Part shown: one piece after another, positions 1 to 5,647 of the stretch
How the letters are laid out: the number at the start of each line of letters is the position of its first letter
Numbering within the stretch: position 1 is the first letter of the stretch
Source of the DNA: an uncultured Coriobacteriaceae bacterium
GTDB taxonomy: Bacteria; Actinomycetota; Coriobacteriia; Coriobacteriales; Eggerthellaceae
Reading direction: 5' to 3'
DNA: 5,896 bases
Assembly: GCA_946623915.1 (NCBI GenBank)
Contig: CAMORQ010000133.1
Location: forward strand, 1 to 5,896
Notes under the pieces: model-generated
Seen by the model: the letters and a program-made list of their open reading frames with translations, nothing else
What the model was told of the DNA's origin: nothing
Databases searched by the model: none
Made by a program: the position numbers and the translations under genes

Positions 1-303
1 GCGCTTCATGCGGGCATGCAGATGCACCGTGCCATTCCGGTCCTAAGAAAGGGACTGCCGTCAGGCGGGATGCTGCGCGTGTGCGCAGTGCTACTTTGCG
101 TGGCGCTTGCGGCCTTTGCGCTCTGGTCCCTGATCGACCTGCGCTTCGTCGACTACATCACTGGCGCCGTCGGTTTCGCTTTCATGGAAACGACGAAGCC
201 CGCGCTGCTCGACCTCGTCGAGTGCATCGCCATCTTCCTCGCCTTCGCGCTGCTGGGGCATGTTATATCGCGTGCTGCAAAAAACGCTCGTCCGTGTCCG
301 TGA
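1..303 (+). CDS. C-terminal end of a DUF4405-like (flavinylation-associated cytochrome) membrane protein, partial
   Basis: The frame is open from base 1 and gives 100 residues up to a TGA, so the gene starts outside the window. It has a short basic stretch and then two hydrophobic helices, at about residues 25-45 and 69-89. The opening LHAGM resembles the LHWGM-type haem-histidine segment of DUF4405 proteins, and the pattern FAFMETTKPALLDLVECIA resembles their C-terminal F-F-x-x-x-x-PALLFFLDY-type segment. Proteins of this family are membrane b-type cytochromes thought to pass electrons to flavinylated or flavin-binding partners. The last seven or so codons (after about 279) overlap sequence that reads as amidohydrolase on the other strand, so the natural C-terminus may have been replaced at a rearrangement junction. 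The family call rests on remembered pattern similarity and is moderate. The region could also be the tail of another small membrane protein. Confidence 0.55.
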   Translation, partial: ALHAGMQMHRAIPVLRKGLPSGGMLRVCAVLLCVALAAFALWSLIDLRFVDYITGAVGFAFMETTKPALLDLVECIAIFLAFALLGHVISRAAKNARPCP

Positions 304-677
304 GCGATGCGGACCATTTCGCGCACTTCTTCAGCGGGTAGGCCGTCGCCGTACATAATGTGGCCGTACGCGTCGAAGTCCATGATGCCCGTGGTCATGA
401 TCTTGATGAAGTCTGCTCCAGCCGCGCAGGCTTCGTCCACGAGCGCAGCGTATTCGTCCATTGACTTGAAGCCATGCCCCACAATGCCGCCGTACGTGCC
501 GGTCTTGTGAATCGCGAACAAGGGTGTCCGGTAATCGATACCGTATTCGGGCGCAATGCGCTTGGCTGCAGCGGAAACCCCGTATTTGTCGCCTCCATCG
601 CGCACAAACAAAATACCGTGTTCGCGGTACGCTTTGAAACAGGTGCGGATGTGGGTCTCGCTCGGTCCGTCCGCGTG
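279..677 (-). pseudogene. Internal fragment of an imidazolonepropionase-like amidohydrolase
   Basis: About 133 residues on the minus strand read without a stop and look like the middle of a metal-dependent amidohydrolase. The fragment begins with a single His (HADGPSETH), likely the last residue of the usual D-x-H-x-H metal motif. It continues through GILFVRDGGD, a typical strand and turn after the first metal site, to GADFIKIMTTG, where the Lys matches the carboxylated metal-bridging lysine of this superfamily, and on to EEVREMVRIAHGHGRA. The N-terminus with the rest of the HxH motif is missing at the right-hand end. Everything after HGHGRAFF is missing at the left, including the downstream His ligands and the catalytic Asp. 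There is no plausible start codon with a ribosome site; only a TTG lies inside the inverted repeat. It cannot encode a working enzyme. It is a relic joined to a flavodoxin relic upstream. Confidence 0.75.
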
Positions 678-800
678 TCGTGCCAATGTTGCCGCGGCGT
701 TTCTCGATGTGCTGCTCCTTCAGTTTGCCTTGGCATAGGAACACACCCAGACACTCGTTGCGCTCGGAAATCGCCGCGGCAACATTGGCACGACACGCGG
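671..800. repeat. Perfect 29-bp inverted repeat (671-699 and 772-800) with 72-bp spacer
   Basis: Bases 671-699 are the exact reverse complement of 772-800, with no mismatch in 29 positions; pairing stops on both sides. On the minus strand the right arm plus the spacer read as continuous flavodoxin, so that arm is native. The left arm sits exactly where flavodoxin similarity ends and amidohydrolase similarity begins, so it is best seen as an inverted copy made during the joining event. No target-site duplication or transposase gene is present. Confidence 0.9.
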
Positions 801-1072
801 GCGGCATATGCGCTAGTGGGGTAGCCGCCGAACGTTCCCAACGCTAGGATTCGCTTGCCTTCGCAGCGCGAAAGGAACTCCAGACTTTCGTCGTCAAGCG
901 AGTTGCGCCGGCACCAGAAGCAGATGATGACCACATCGGTTTCCGGGCCTTGACCGGCCTGCGCTTCGGCAACCGTCCAGCCTATGCTTTCGGCGGCTTC
1001 AACCACGCCACGCGCGATTGTGGCCGTGTTGCCGGTTATCGAAGAGATGGAAACGGTGGCCTGTCTGGTCAT
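700..1072 (-). pseudogene. Frameshifted, C-terminally truncated flavodoxin-family gene
   Basis: Starting at ATG 1072-1070 the minus strand encodes MTRQATVSISSITGNTATIA, with the S-x-T-G-N-T phosphate-binding loop of flavodoxins at residues 10-16. It goes on to ICFWCRRNSLDDESLEFL and ALGTFGGYPTSAYAARV, the FMN-isoalloxazine side of the fold in the long-chain-like family whose C-terminus reads N-x-x-LG-x-F-LCQGK. Reading then has to shift by one base inside the inverted-repeat arm (near 791-794) to continue as RANVAAAISERNECLGVFLCQGKLKEQHIEK. Removing one T restores a single frame. The similarity ends at Lys codon 702-700, where the inverted copy and then the amidohydrolase fragment follow. Native members would bind FMN and carry one or two electrons. 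The start overlaps the upstream gene's stop in an ATGA arrangement, showing that the two were once an operon. Confidence 0.75.
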
Positions 1073-1293
1073 GAATTCTCCTGCTCGCCAGCTTTTTCGT
1101 ACCAGGCGATCAGGTAGTCTACCACGAGCCCGTAGGATTTCACGCCGGCTTCTTCCCCGAAAGTCTTCAAGTAGGTGTCGTTGACCTGCACGCCAGTTCG
1201 AAGAAGTCTTGGGGCACAAGTTCGCCCTCTTCGTCGCGCGGCACCTGGTCGGCCAGAGCGGCGGCTTGCTTGACGTTGCGAAATGCCTTGCAT
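1069..1293 (-). pseudogene. Unrecognised short gene remnant with two compensating frameshifts
   Basis: The clear part is the 3' end: VNDTYLKTFGEEAGVKSYGL and then VVDYLIAWYEKAGEQENS, ending at a TGA that shares bases with the flavodoxin ATG. Upstream, a protein-like reading continues only in another frame, as AFRNVKQAAALADQVPRDEE and then GELVPQDFFELA. Joining these needs one base added near 1200. A second one-base change just after ATG 1293-1291 would let that ATG read MKAFRNVKQ. Reconstructed this way it would be a small, acidic, mainly helical protein of about 75 residues, or the tail of something longer whose front is lost. I do not recognise the family. Coupling to the flavodoxin suggests they were co-expressed. 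No ribosome site is evident ahead of 1293. Confidence 0.45.
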
Positions 1294-1457
1294 GGTGTAA
1301 AAGCTTGTTATCGCATGCGAGTCGACGCGGCAGGGGGAACATCTCTCGTTACGATCGTCGGCGCCTCGAACTCTATCGGTAGCGCCATTCGAATAATCGG
1401 TCTAAGCAGGCCGACTCACATTATTTCGGAATTCCTTTGTTTACCGCAATAGGCCAG

Positions 1458-1484
1458 CTTACAGGCTCAAATAACTAATATAAT
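1458..1484 (+). promoter_or_regulatory. Probable sigma70-type promoter of the fic-like gene
   Basis: A perfect TATAAT lies at 1479-1484 in an AT-rich patch that stands out from the GC-rich surroundings. The best upstream element is CTTACA at 1458-1463 (four of six matches to TTGACA) with a short 15-bp spacer, so the -35 is weak and the promoter may need an activator. Initiation would fall near 1490, about 50 bases before the chosen start codon. The rest of 1294-1457 shows no gene, only small palindromes at 1388-1395 and 1428-1435. Confidence 0.5.
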
Positions 1485-1496
1485 TCACATGTGAAT
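1483..1496. promoter_or_regulatory. 14-bp perfect palindrome overlapping the -10/start region, operator candidate
   Basis: ATTCACATGTGAAT is its own reverse complement. It overlaps the last two bases of the TATAAT box and covers the expected transcription start, the classic position for a repressor site. It is not a match to the FNR or CRP half-site spacing. The HTH-bearing protein encoded just downstream is one candidate binder (autoregulation), which is an inference from position only. Confidence 0.5.
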
Positions 1497-1526
1497 CAGG
1501 TTTGACAGGACGGCGCGCCTGATGCT

Positions 1527-1534
1527 GGGGAGGT
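1527..1534 (+). promoter_or_regulatory. Ribosome binding site that selects a GTG start for the fic-like gene
   Basis: GGGGAGGT ends five bases before GTG 1540. The in-frame ATG at 1522 lies upstream of this site and has only AGGA 11 bases before it, so the GTG is the better start. Confidence 0.7.
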
Positions 1535-1539
1535 GCATC

Positions 1540-2778
1540 GTGTTCGCTCCGACACCAATTGCTCGCCAGGAGTTCCTACTGAGCGGCAACACTCAATCGC
1601 GCATCGCTAAAGCCGAAATCGGCCTTGCCCGCATAGACGAGCACTTGCGCACGTCTTCGATGGGCGATGCGTTAAAAACAAGCCTCGCGCGCTTGGAGGC
1701 TGTGTCGACGATGCGCATCGCAGGGTTGGCCCCCGACTACGAAAAGCTGCTCGACGTGGAATATCGCTATTTCCTCTACGAGCGGGAGCATCCAGGTTGC
1801 ACGGTGCAGGATTTCCTGGATGTGAATAGCGACTTGGGGCAAGCGGAGGCAGAAACATTCAAATATCTTCAGACGCTTCTCTGGATTACGACCACTGTCA
1901 AGCCAGGGGAGGCGTTCCCGTTCGATCTGATGCTCGACATGCATTCTCTTTGTATGTACGGCGCATTAGCAAAGGATACGGGGGCTCGATACCGGCAACG
2001 CAGCTATCAAATTGCGCCTGAGCGCGCATCTTTCGAACTGTACCGCCCCGCCGCACCTGACGAGATGGATGCGCTTGTCGAAGATTTGTATCGCTTCGTG
2101 AACGCAGAGAGCTATTCTCCCACTGCGCAGGCAGCGCTCGCCCATTTCCAGTTCGAAAGCATCAAGCCGTTCAAGCATGGGCTTGACAGGACGGGGCGGG
2201 CGATGTGCCATGCCATTATGTACCGTCGCGGTGCGTTTCAGCATTGCATTCCGCCCATCGCGTTCATGCCCGCCATACAGACTGTCGAGCATGCGAAGTT
2301 GCTGCTGCCCTACGACATGGGGTTCGAAATCGAAGGGCGCGAAAGACTCCGTCGTATAGACGAATGGGCGTGGTTCTGCGGATACAGCACCGAGCTTGCC
2401 ACTCAGGTCATCGAGGCGTACGTCAGCACGTTCGAATCCCTCGAGCGCATGTGGCGCGAGCGCCTGGGCCGCTTCAACAAAGGTTCCGCCATCGAGATGA
2501 TTCTCCCCATGCTTATCGGTTCGCCGATTATCACTGTGTCGCTTGCCATGGACAGAACCGGGCGCAGCTTTTCCGCCGCCAACGATGCGATCGAGAGGCT
2601 TGTGCGTGCAGGAATCCTTACGGTGTCCTCGCTCGACCGGGAGCGCACGCGCATTTTTACGGCACGCGAGGTGGTCGATGCGCTCAGTGATTTCGTGCGC
2701 GTGTTTGTGAAGCGGATGCCCGTAGCGCGCGACGCGATTTATCGGAGGGCGGACGGCACCCTTTCGGTCAATCCTTAA
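1540..2778 (+). CDS. Fic-fold protein with degenerate active site and C-terminal winged HTH
   Basis: The 412-residue product (from GTG 1540; residue numbers from there) has the layout of Fic_N-Fic-winged-HTH proteins. The N-terminal helical part ends in RLEAVSTMRIAG (residues 52-62), matching the R-x-EAV-x-SS-x-IEG inhibitory segment of class II Fic proteins, but the Glu is Ala61. The core motif, normally HPFx(D/E)GN(G/K)R, is KPFKHGLDR at 209-217. The catalytic His is Lys209, the acidic metal-binding position is His213, and Asn-Gly is Leu-Asp; Arg217 and the following TGR survive. AMP transfer by the known mechanism is therefore unlikely. Residues about 325-380 (PIITVSLAMDRTGRSFSAAN, then ERLVRAGIL and RTRIFTAREVV) form the usual C-terminal winged helix. 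The frame is intact and long, with normal codon use, so it is not a fresh pseudogene. It may be a DNA-binding regulator of itself or of the molybdoenzyme operon 229 bp downstream. That role is inferred. Confidence 0.85.
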   Translation: MFAPTPIARQEFLLSGNTQSRIAKAEIGLARIDEHLRTSSMGDALKTSLARLEAVSTMRIAGLAPDYEKLLDVEYRYFLYEREHPGCTVQDFLDVNSDLGQAEAETFKYLQTLLWITTTVKPGEAFPFDLMLDMHSLCMYGALAKDTGARYRQRSYQIAPERASFELYRPAAPDEMDALVEDLYRFVNAESYSPTAQAALAHFQFESIKPFKHGLDRTGRAMCHAIMYRRGAFQHCIPPIAFMPAIQTVEHAKLLLPYDMGFEIEGRERLRRIDEWAWFCGYSTELATQVIEAYVSTFESLERMWRERLGRFNKGSAIEMILPMLIGSPIITVSLAMDRTGRSFSAANDAIERLVRAGILTVSSLDRERTRIFTAREVVDALSDFVRVFVKRMPVARDAIYRRADGTLSVNP

Positions 2779-2820
2779 GACCCTTTCCAAAGGAGCCTAG
2801 CGCGAATCCCAAGGCAGCGC

Positions 2821-2847
2821 ATTGCGGGTTATTTTGTTTCCCGCAAT
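2821..2847. repeat. 8-bp perfect stem with 11-base T-rich loop downstream of the fic-like gene
   Basis: ATTGCGGG (2821-2828) pairs perfectly with CCCGCAAT (2840-2847) around an 11-base loop rich in T. No T-run follows on either strand, so it is not a standard intrinsic terminator. It could be a 3'-end stabilising hairpin for the fic-like mRNA or an operator upstream of the molybdoenzyme operon. Confidence 0.4.
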
Positions 2848-2851
2848 TGCG

Positions 2852-2880
2852 TTGAAAACAGGTAAGAAAAACCCTAGGGT
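2852..2880 (+). promoter_or_regulatory. Weak candidate promoter for the molybdoenzyme operon
   Basis: TTGAAA (2852-2857) is followed after 17 bases by TAGGGT (2875-2880), which matches TATAAT at only three positions. The spacing is good but the -10 is poor, so activation or another promoter is possible. No better pair was found in 2779-3007. Confidence 0.25.
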
Positions 2881-2881
2881 T
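2870..2881. promoter_or_regulatory. 12-bp palindrome AACCCTAGGGTT, possible operator or alternative leader stem
   Basis: The sequence is a perfect palindrome and overlaps the candidate -10 element. Its left half with one more A (AAACCCT, 2869-2875) can instead pair with AGGGTTT at 2895-2901, so the DNA site could also form mutually exclusive RNA stems if transcribed. Confidence 0.35.
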
Positions 2882-2928
2882 GATGATGACGAGAAGGGTT
2901 TGGGAGGACCCCACAAAACAGCGATCTT

Positions 2929-2964
2929 ACAGAAGGATGGCAAACGCCACCCTTAGCTGTTTTT
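2929..2964 (+). terminator. Intrinsic-terminator-like hairpin in the molybdoenzyme leader (possible attenuator)
   Basis: ACAGAAGG-A-TGGC (2929-2941) pairs with GCCA-C-CCTT-AG-CTGT (2946-2960) around an AAAC loop, with one A/C mismatch and a two-base bulge. A run of five T (2960-2964) follows directly. An alternative outer stem, AAAACAGC (2915-2922) with GCTGTTTT (2956-2963), would capture the U-tract in pairing. The hairpin lies 43 bases before the start codon of the catalytic subunit. It either stops read-through from the fic-like gene or acts as an attenuator in the operon leader. Confidence 0.45.
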
Positions 2965-2992
2965 ACCCTTCGTCGTAAATCGCTTGAGAAAA

Positions 2993-3001
2993 GGAGGAGG
3001 T
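2993..3001 (+). promoter_or_regulatory. Strong ribosome binding site for the catalytic subunit
   Basis: GGAGGAGGT ends six bases before ATG 3008. This rules out the in-frame TTG at 2984, which would put the ribosome site inside the coding sequence and add eight residues ahead of the Tat signal. Confidence 0.85.
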
Positions 3002-3007
3002 ACAAGC

Positions 3008-5635
3008 ATGACAGAGTCAACGAGCATGCAGCGGGATAGGGGCGTGCCCGACAGCACAGATGCCGCGAAGCGCTCGCTCGACAGGCGTTCTTTCCTGAAG
3101 GCGGCTGCTGGTGCGGCGGTGTCCGCGACCGTGCTTGCAGGATGCACGCAGCCGCAGGCGGCCAGCGAAAGCGCGTCGGCGTCGAGTGCAGCATCCGAAG
3201 CGTCCGCTTCGAGCGCGGTCGAAGAAGCGTCGGCGTCGAGTGCCCAAGCCAGTTCGGCAGTTCCTCAGGAGAAGCTCGAATTCGATGTCGGGCCGGCTCA
3301 GCCTGAGTACGACGAGATCCGCCGGTGCACGTGTGCTCCCAACTGCGTGGGCAGTTGCGGCATTAACGCCTACGTGAAAGACGACACGATCGTCAAAGTC
3401 GAACCGGCCGACTTCCCCGACAAGCAGTTCAACCGCATCTGCCTGTGCGGCATCGCCAACGCCCTGCAGCGCGTGTACTCGCCTGACCGCGTGAAGTATC
3501 CCATGAAGCGCGTGGGAGAGCGCGGCGAAGGCAAGTGGGAGCGCATCAGCTGGGAGGAAGCGATCGACCTGATCCACGAAAGGATGCAGGCCAACATCGA
3601 CGAATTCGGAACGACGTCCAATTCGTGGATTACCATGGTGGGCAACTACTCCATTACCGCGCAGCTCAACGCTGCCATGATGTCGTCCACCTACGAAGGA
3701 ACCCAGTGGACGAACTTCGGTATCATGGGCGACCTCGGCTGCAACATGGGCTGGGTTCCCACAATGGGCATCCAGCAGGATTCGGCGGACTGGTCCGACA
3801 TGGTGGGGTCGAAGAGCATCATCATGTTCGGCTGCAATTACGCCGAAACGAACAAGCAGGAAATGCATTTCGTCTTCGATGCGCAGGAAGCGGGCGCACG
3901 GGTCATCGTGGTCGATCCGCGTTTCAGCCGCACAGCGTCCAAGGCCGACTGGTGGATTCCCATCCGTCCCGGCACTGACGCCGCGCTCATGATGGGCATG
4001 ATGAACTACATCATCGAAAACGATCACATCGATGCAGACTACATTCGTACCTACACAAACGGCGCTTTCTTGGTTGACACCGAAAACCGCAAGCTGGTCA
4101 TGGAAGGCGACAACTATCTGGTGTGGGACGAAAACAAGAACAAAGCCGTGCCCGTTGCGCCTCTGGCCGACGAGCTGAAGCCCGCGTATCCTTCCGTAAT
4201 CGTGGAGGGCGACGTGCCTGCAGAGTGCAACGTACCCGCCACGGCGGCGATTACCGGCACGTTCAAGGTAGAAGTCGACGGCCGCGAGGTCGACGTGGTT
4301 CCCGCGTTCCAGCGCATCGTCGACTCCGTTGCGGACTACACGCCCGAGAAGGCAAGCGAAATATGCGAAGTGCCTGCCGAAGACATCGTCGAGCTCGCCC
4401 GCATCTACTGCGAGGAGACGCCGGCTAAGCTGCAGATCAGCCAGGGCACGAACCGCTACTGGAATGGGCATCTTCCCACTCGCGCTGCGATCCAGATGGC
4501 TGCGATCACCGGCAATGTGGGCAAAGACCACGCGAACGTGAACTGGGCGGGCGGTGGCCTGATGCGCATCCTGTTCAGCGTGAATCCGGAAGGCATGCTG
4601 CCTTATCCGGACCATATGATGACCCAGCTTCCCGGCACCCAGCTCATGGACCTTATTGCGTCCCAGCAGCCGCATCCGGTAAAGATGATATGGTTCAACA
4701 ACTACGGTTGGGGGACGCAGATGCCTTTCGCCGGCAAGATGCTTGACGAAGTGCTACCGCAACTGAACTTCATCATCACGTCTGACCAGATGATGAACTC
4801 GGGCGCCGAGCTGTCCGATTTGGTGCTGCCGATTTGCAGCTACTACGAAGAACCGTGCGAAGTTATCACGGCGTGGTCGAACTTCTACTTGCAGCTGCGT
4901 AAGCAGGTCATTTCGCCTTTGTACGAAGCTAAGACCGACTACCAGATCGGCCAGATGCTCGCAGAGAAGTTTGGCATCAAGGAAGACTCTGCCTGGAAAT
5001 ACGACATTGAAGAGTGGTTGCGCAAGTTCGTCATCGAAGGCAACCTTGCACCCGAATTCCGTGTGGACTGGGATGAACTTTACGAAAAGCAGGTGGTCCG
5101 CGCCAAGTTCGACGATCCTTGGATTCCGTTTAAGAGCGGACGTTGGCAGACCCCTTCGGGCAAGCTGGAAATCTACACCGACAGCCTCACAGACTTCAAC
5201 GAGGAAATCGCCACGCATTACGAGCCAATCGAGAGCAACCGCAGCGAGCTTGCCGCAAAGTACCCGCTCACCTTCATGAACGCGCGCACGGTGTTCACCA
5301 CGCATAGCCAGCATGTGAATCTGCCCTGGGTGCGCGAAGTCGTCCCCGAGCCGTGGATCGAGATTTCCACCACCGACGCAGAAGCGCGCGGCATCAAGTC
5401 GGGCGACGTGGTTCGCGTGTTCAACGACCGTGGCGAGTATAAGGTGAAAGCTCTGGTTACCGAAGAGCTGAAGCCTGGCTGTGTGAACCAGCGGCAGGGA
5501 TGGTGGCCGAAGGACTTTGTCGATGACACGCACTACCGCGATCTTCTCCATATGGAGCTCAACCCCGCCGAAGACGTGATATTCGAAACGAACTTCGCGC
5601 CGTACGACAACCTGGTAGAGATTGAGAAAGCATAA
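3008..5635 (+). CDS. Tat-exported, lipid-anchored molybdopterin oxidoreductase catalytic subunit (DMSO reductase family)
   Basis: The 875-residue protein is the catalytic subunit of a bis-MGD molybdoenzyme acting outside the membrane. Residues 25-31 (DRRSFLK) are a twin-arginine motif, followed by a hydrophobic stretch and a lipobox LAGC (Cys46). A Ser/Ala/Glu linker with EASASSA repeats (about 51-84) follows. A [4Fe-4S] site uses C109-x3-C113-x3-C117-x27-C145, as in DmsA, and the next section (SPDRVKYPMKRVGERGEGKW) is very DmsA-like. The molybdopterin core includes IMFGCNYAET, VVDPRFSRTA and IPIRPGTDAAL (about 271-327). The C-terminal dinucleotide-binding domain spans about 745-870 (FMNARTVFTTHSQH, IKSGDVVRVFNDRGE). 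The expected Ser ligand is absent; FGIMGDLG (237-244) puts Asp242 where NarG has its Asp ligand. The gene overlaps nothing and is followed after 12 bases by its FeS partner. Family certain, substrate unknown: DMSO/TMAO-like reductase is one option, another respiratory reductase or a catechol-dehydroxylase-type enzyme others. Confidence 0.95.
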   Translation: MTESTSMQRDRGVPDSTDAAKRSLDRRSFLKAAAGAAVSATVLAGCTQPQAASESASASSAASEASASSAVEEASASSAQASSAVPQEKLEFDVGPAQPEYDEIRRCTCAPNCVGSCGINAYVKDDTIVKVEPADFPDKQFNRICLCGIANALQRVYSPDRVKYPMKRVGERGEGKWERISWEEAIDLIHERMQANIDEFGTTSNSWITMVGNYSITAQLNAAMMSSTYEGTQWTNFGIMGDLGCNMGWVPTMGIQQDSADWSDMVGSKSIIMFGCNYAETNKQEMHFVFDAQEAGARVIVVDPRFSRTASKADWWIPIRPGTDAALMMGMMNYIIENDHIDADYIRTYTNGAFLVDTENRKLVMEGDNYLVWDENKNKAVPVAPLADELKPAYPSVIVEGDVPAECNVPATAAITGTFKVEVDGREVDVVPAFQRIVDSVADYTPEKASEICEVPAEDIVELARIYCEETPAKLQISQGTNRYWNGHLPTRAAIQMAAITGNVGKDHANVNWAGGGLMRILFSVNPEGMLPYPDHMMTQLPGTQLMDLIASQQPHPVKMIWFNNYGWGTQMPFAGKMLDEVLPQLNFIITSDQMMNSGAELSDLVLPICSYYEEPCEVITAWSNFYLQLRKQVISPLYEAKTDYQIGQMLAEKFGIKEDSAWKYDIEEWLRKFVIEGNLAPEFRVDWDELYEKQVVRAKFDDPWIPFKSGRWQTPSGKLEIYTDSLTDFNEEIATHYEPIESNRSELAAKYPLTFMNARTVFTTHSQHVNLPWVREVVPEPWIEISTTDAEARGIKSGDVVRVFNDRGEYKVKALVTEELKPGCVNQRQGWWPKDFVDDTHYRDLLHMELNPAEDVIFETNFAPYDNLVEIEKA
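3173..3243 (+). repeat. Repeated Ser/Ala linker coding segment
   Basis: An exact 17-bp direct repeat occurs at 3173-3189 and 3227-3243, in register (54 bases apart, 18 codons). A diverged copy encoding the same EASASSA-type heptad lies between them. It encodes the flexible tether between the lipidated Cys and the first FeS cysteine and could vary in length between strains by slippage. Confidence 0.6.
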
Positions 5636-5641
5636 GGAGGT
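5634..5641 (+). promoter_or_regulatory. Ribosome binding site overlapping the catalytic subunit stop codon
   Basis: AAGGAGGT begins within the TAA stop and ends six bases before ATG 5648. It indicates tightly linked translation of the two subunits from one mRNA. Confidence 0.8.
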
Positions 5642-5647
5642 ACCACA

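Noticed and set aside
671..800. Small transposon/MITE or invertible promoter flanked by terminal inverted repeats
   Set aside because: The right arm and the spacer read as uninterrupted flavodoxin apart from a one-base shift. There is no target-site duplication, and the spacer has no promoter.
1388..1435. Short palindromes ATTCGAAT and GGAATTCC in the intergenic region
   Set aside because: They are eight-base palindromes, expected by chance and not placed on a promoter.
1502..1507. Perfect TTGACA hexamer before the fic-like gene
   Set aside because: There is no -10 at a usable distance (CTGGGG 17 bases on), and it lies downstream of a better TATAAT.
1966..2790. 274-codon minus-strand open frame opposite the Fic-like gene
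   Set aside because: It is a shadow frame with no family resemblance or ribosome site; the plus-strand product has a clear domain layout.
2984..3007. TTG start adding eight residues to the molybdoenzyme
   Set aside because: The strong ribosome site at 2993-3001 lies inside this extension and is ideally spaced for ATG 3008.
3017..4675. 552-codon open frame on the minus strand inside the molybdoenzyme gene
   Set aside because: It is an antisense shadow of a high-GC gene; its translation is His/Arg/Val-rich and low in recognisable motifs, and the plus strand is clearly coding.
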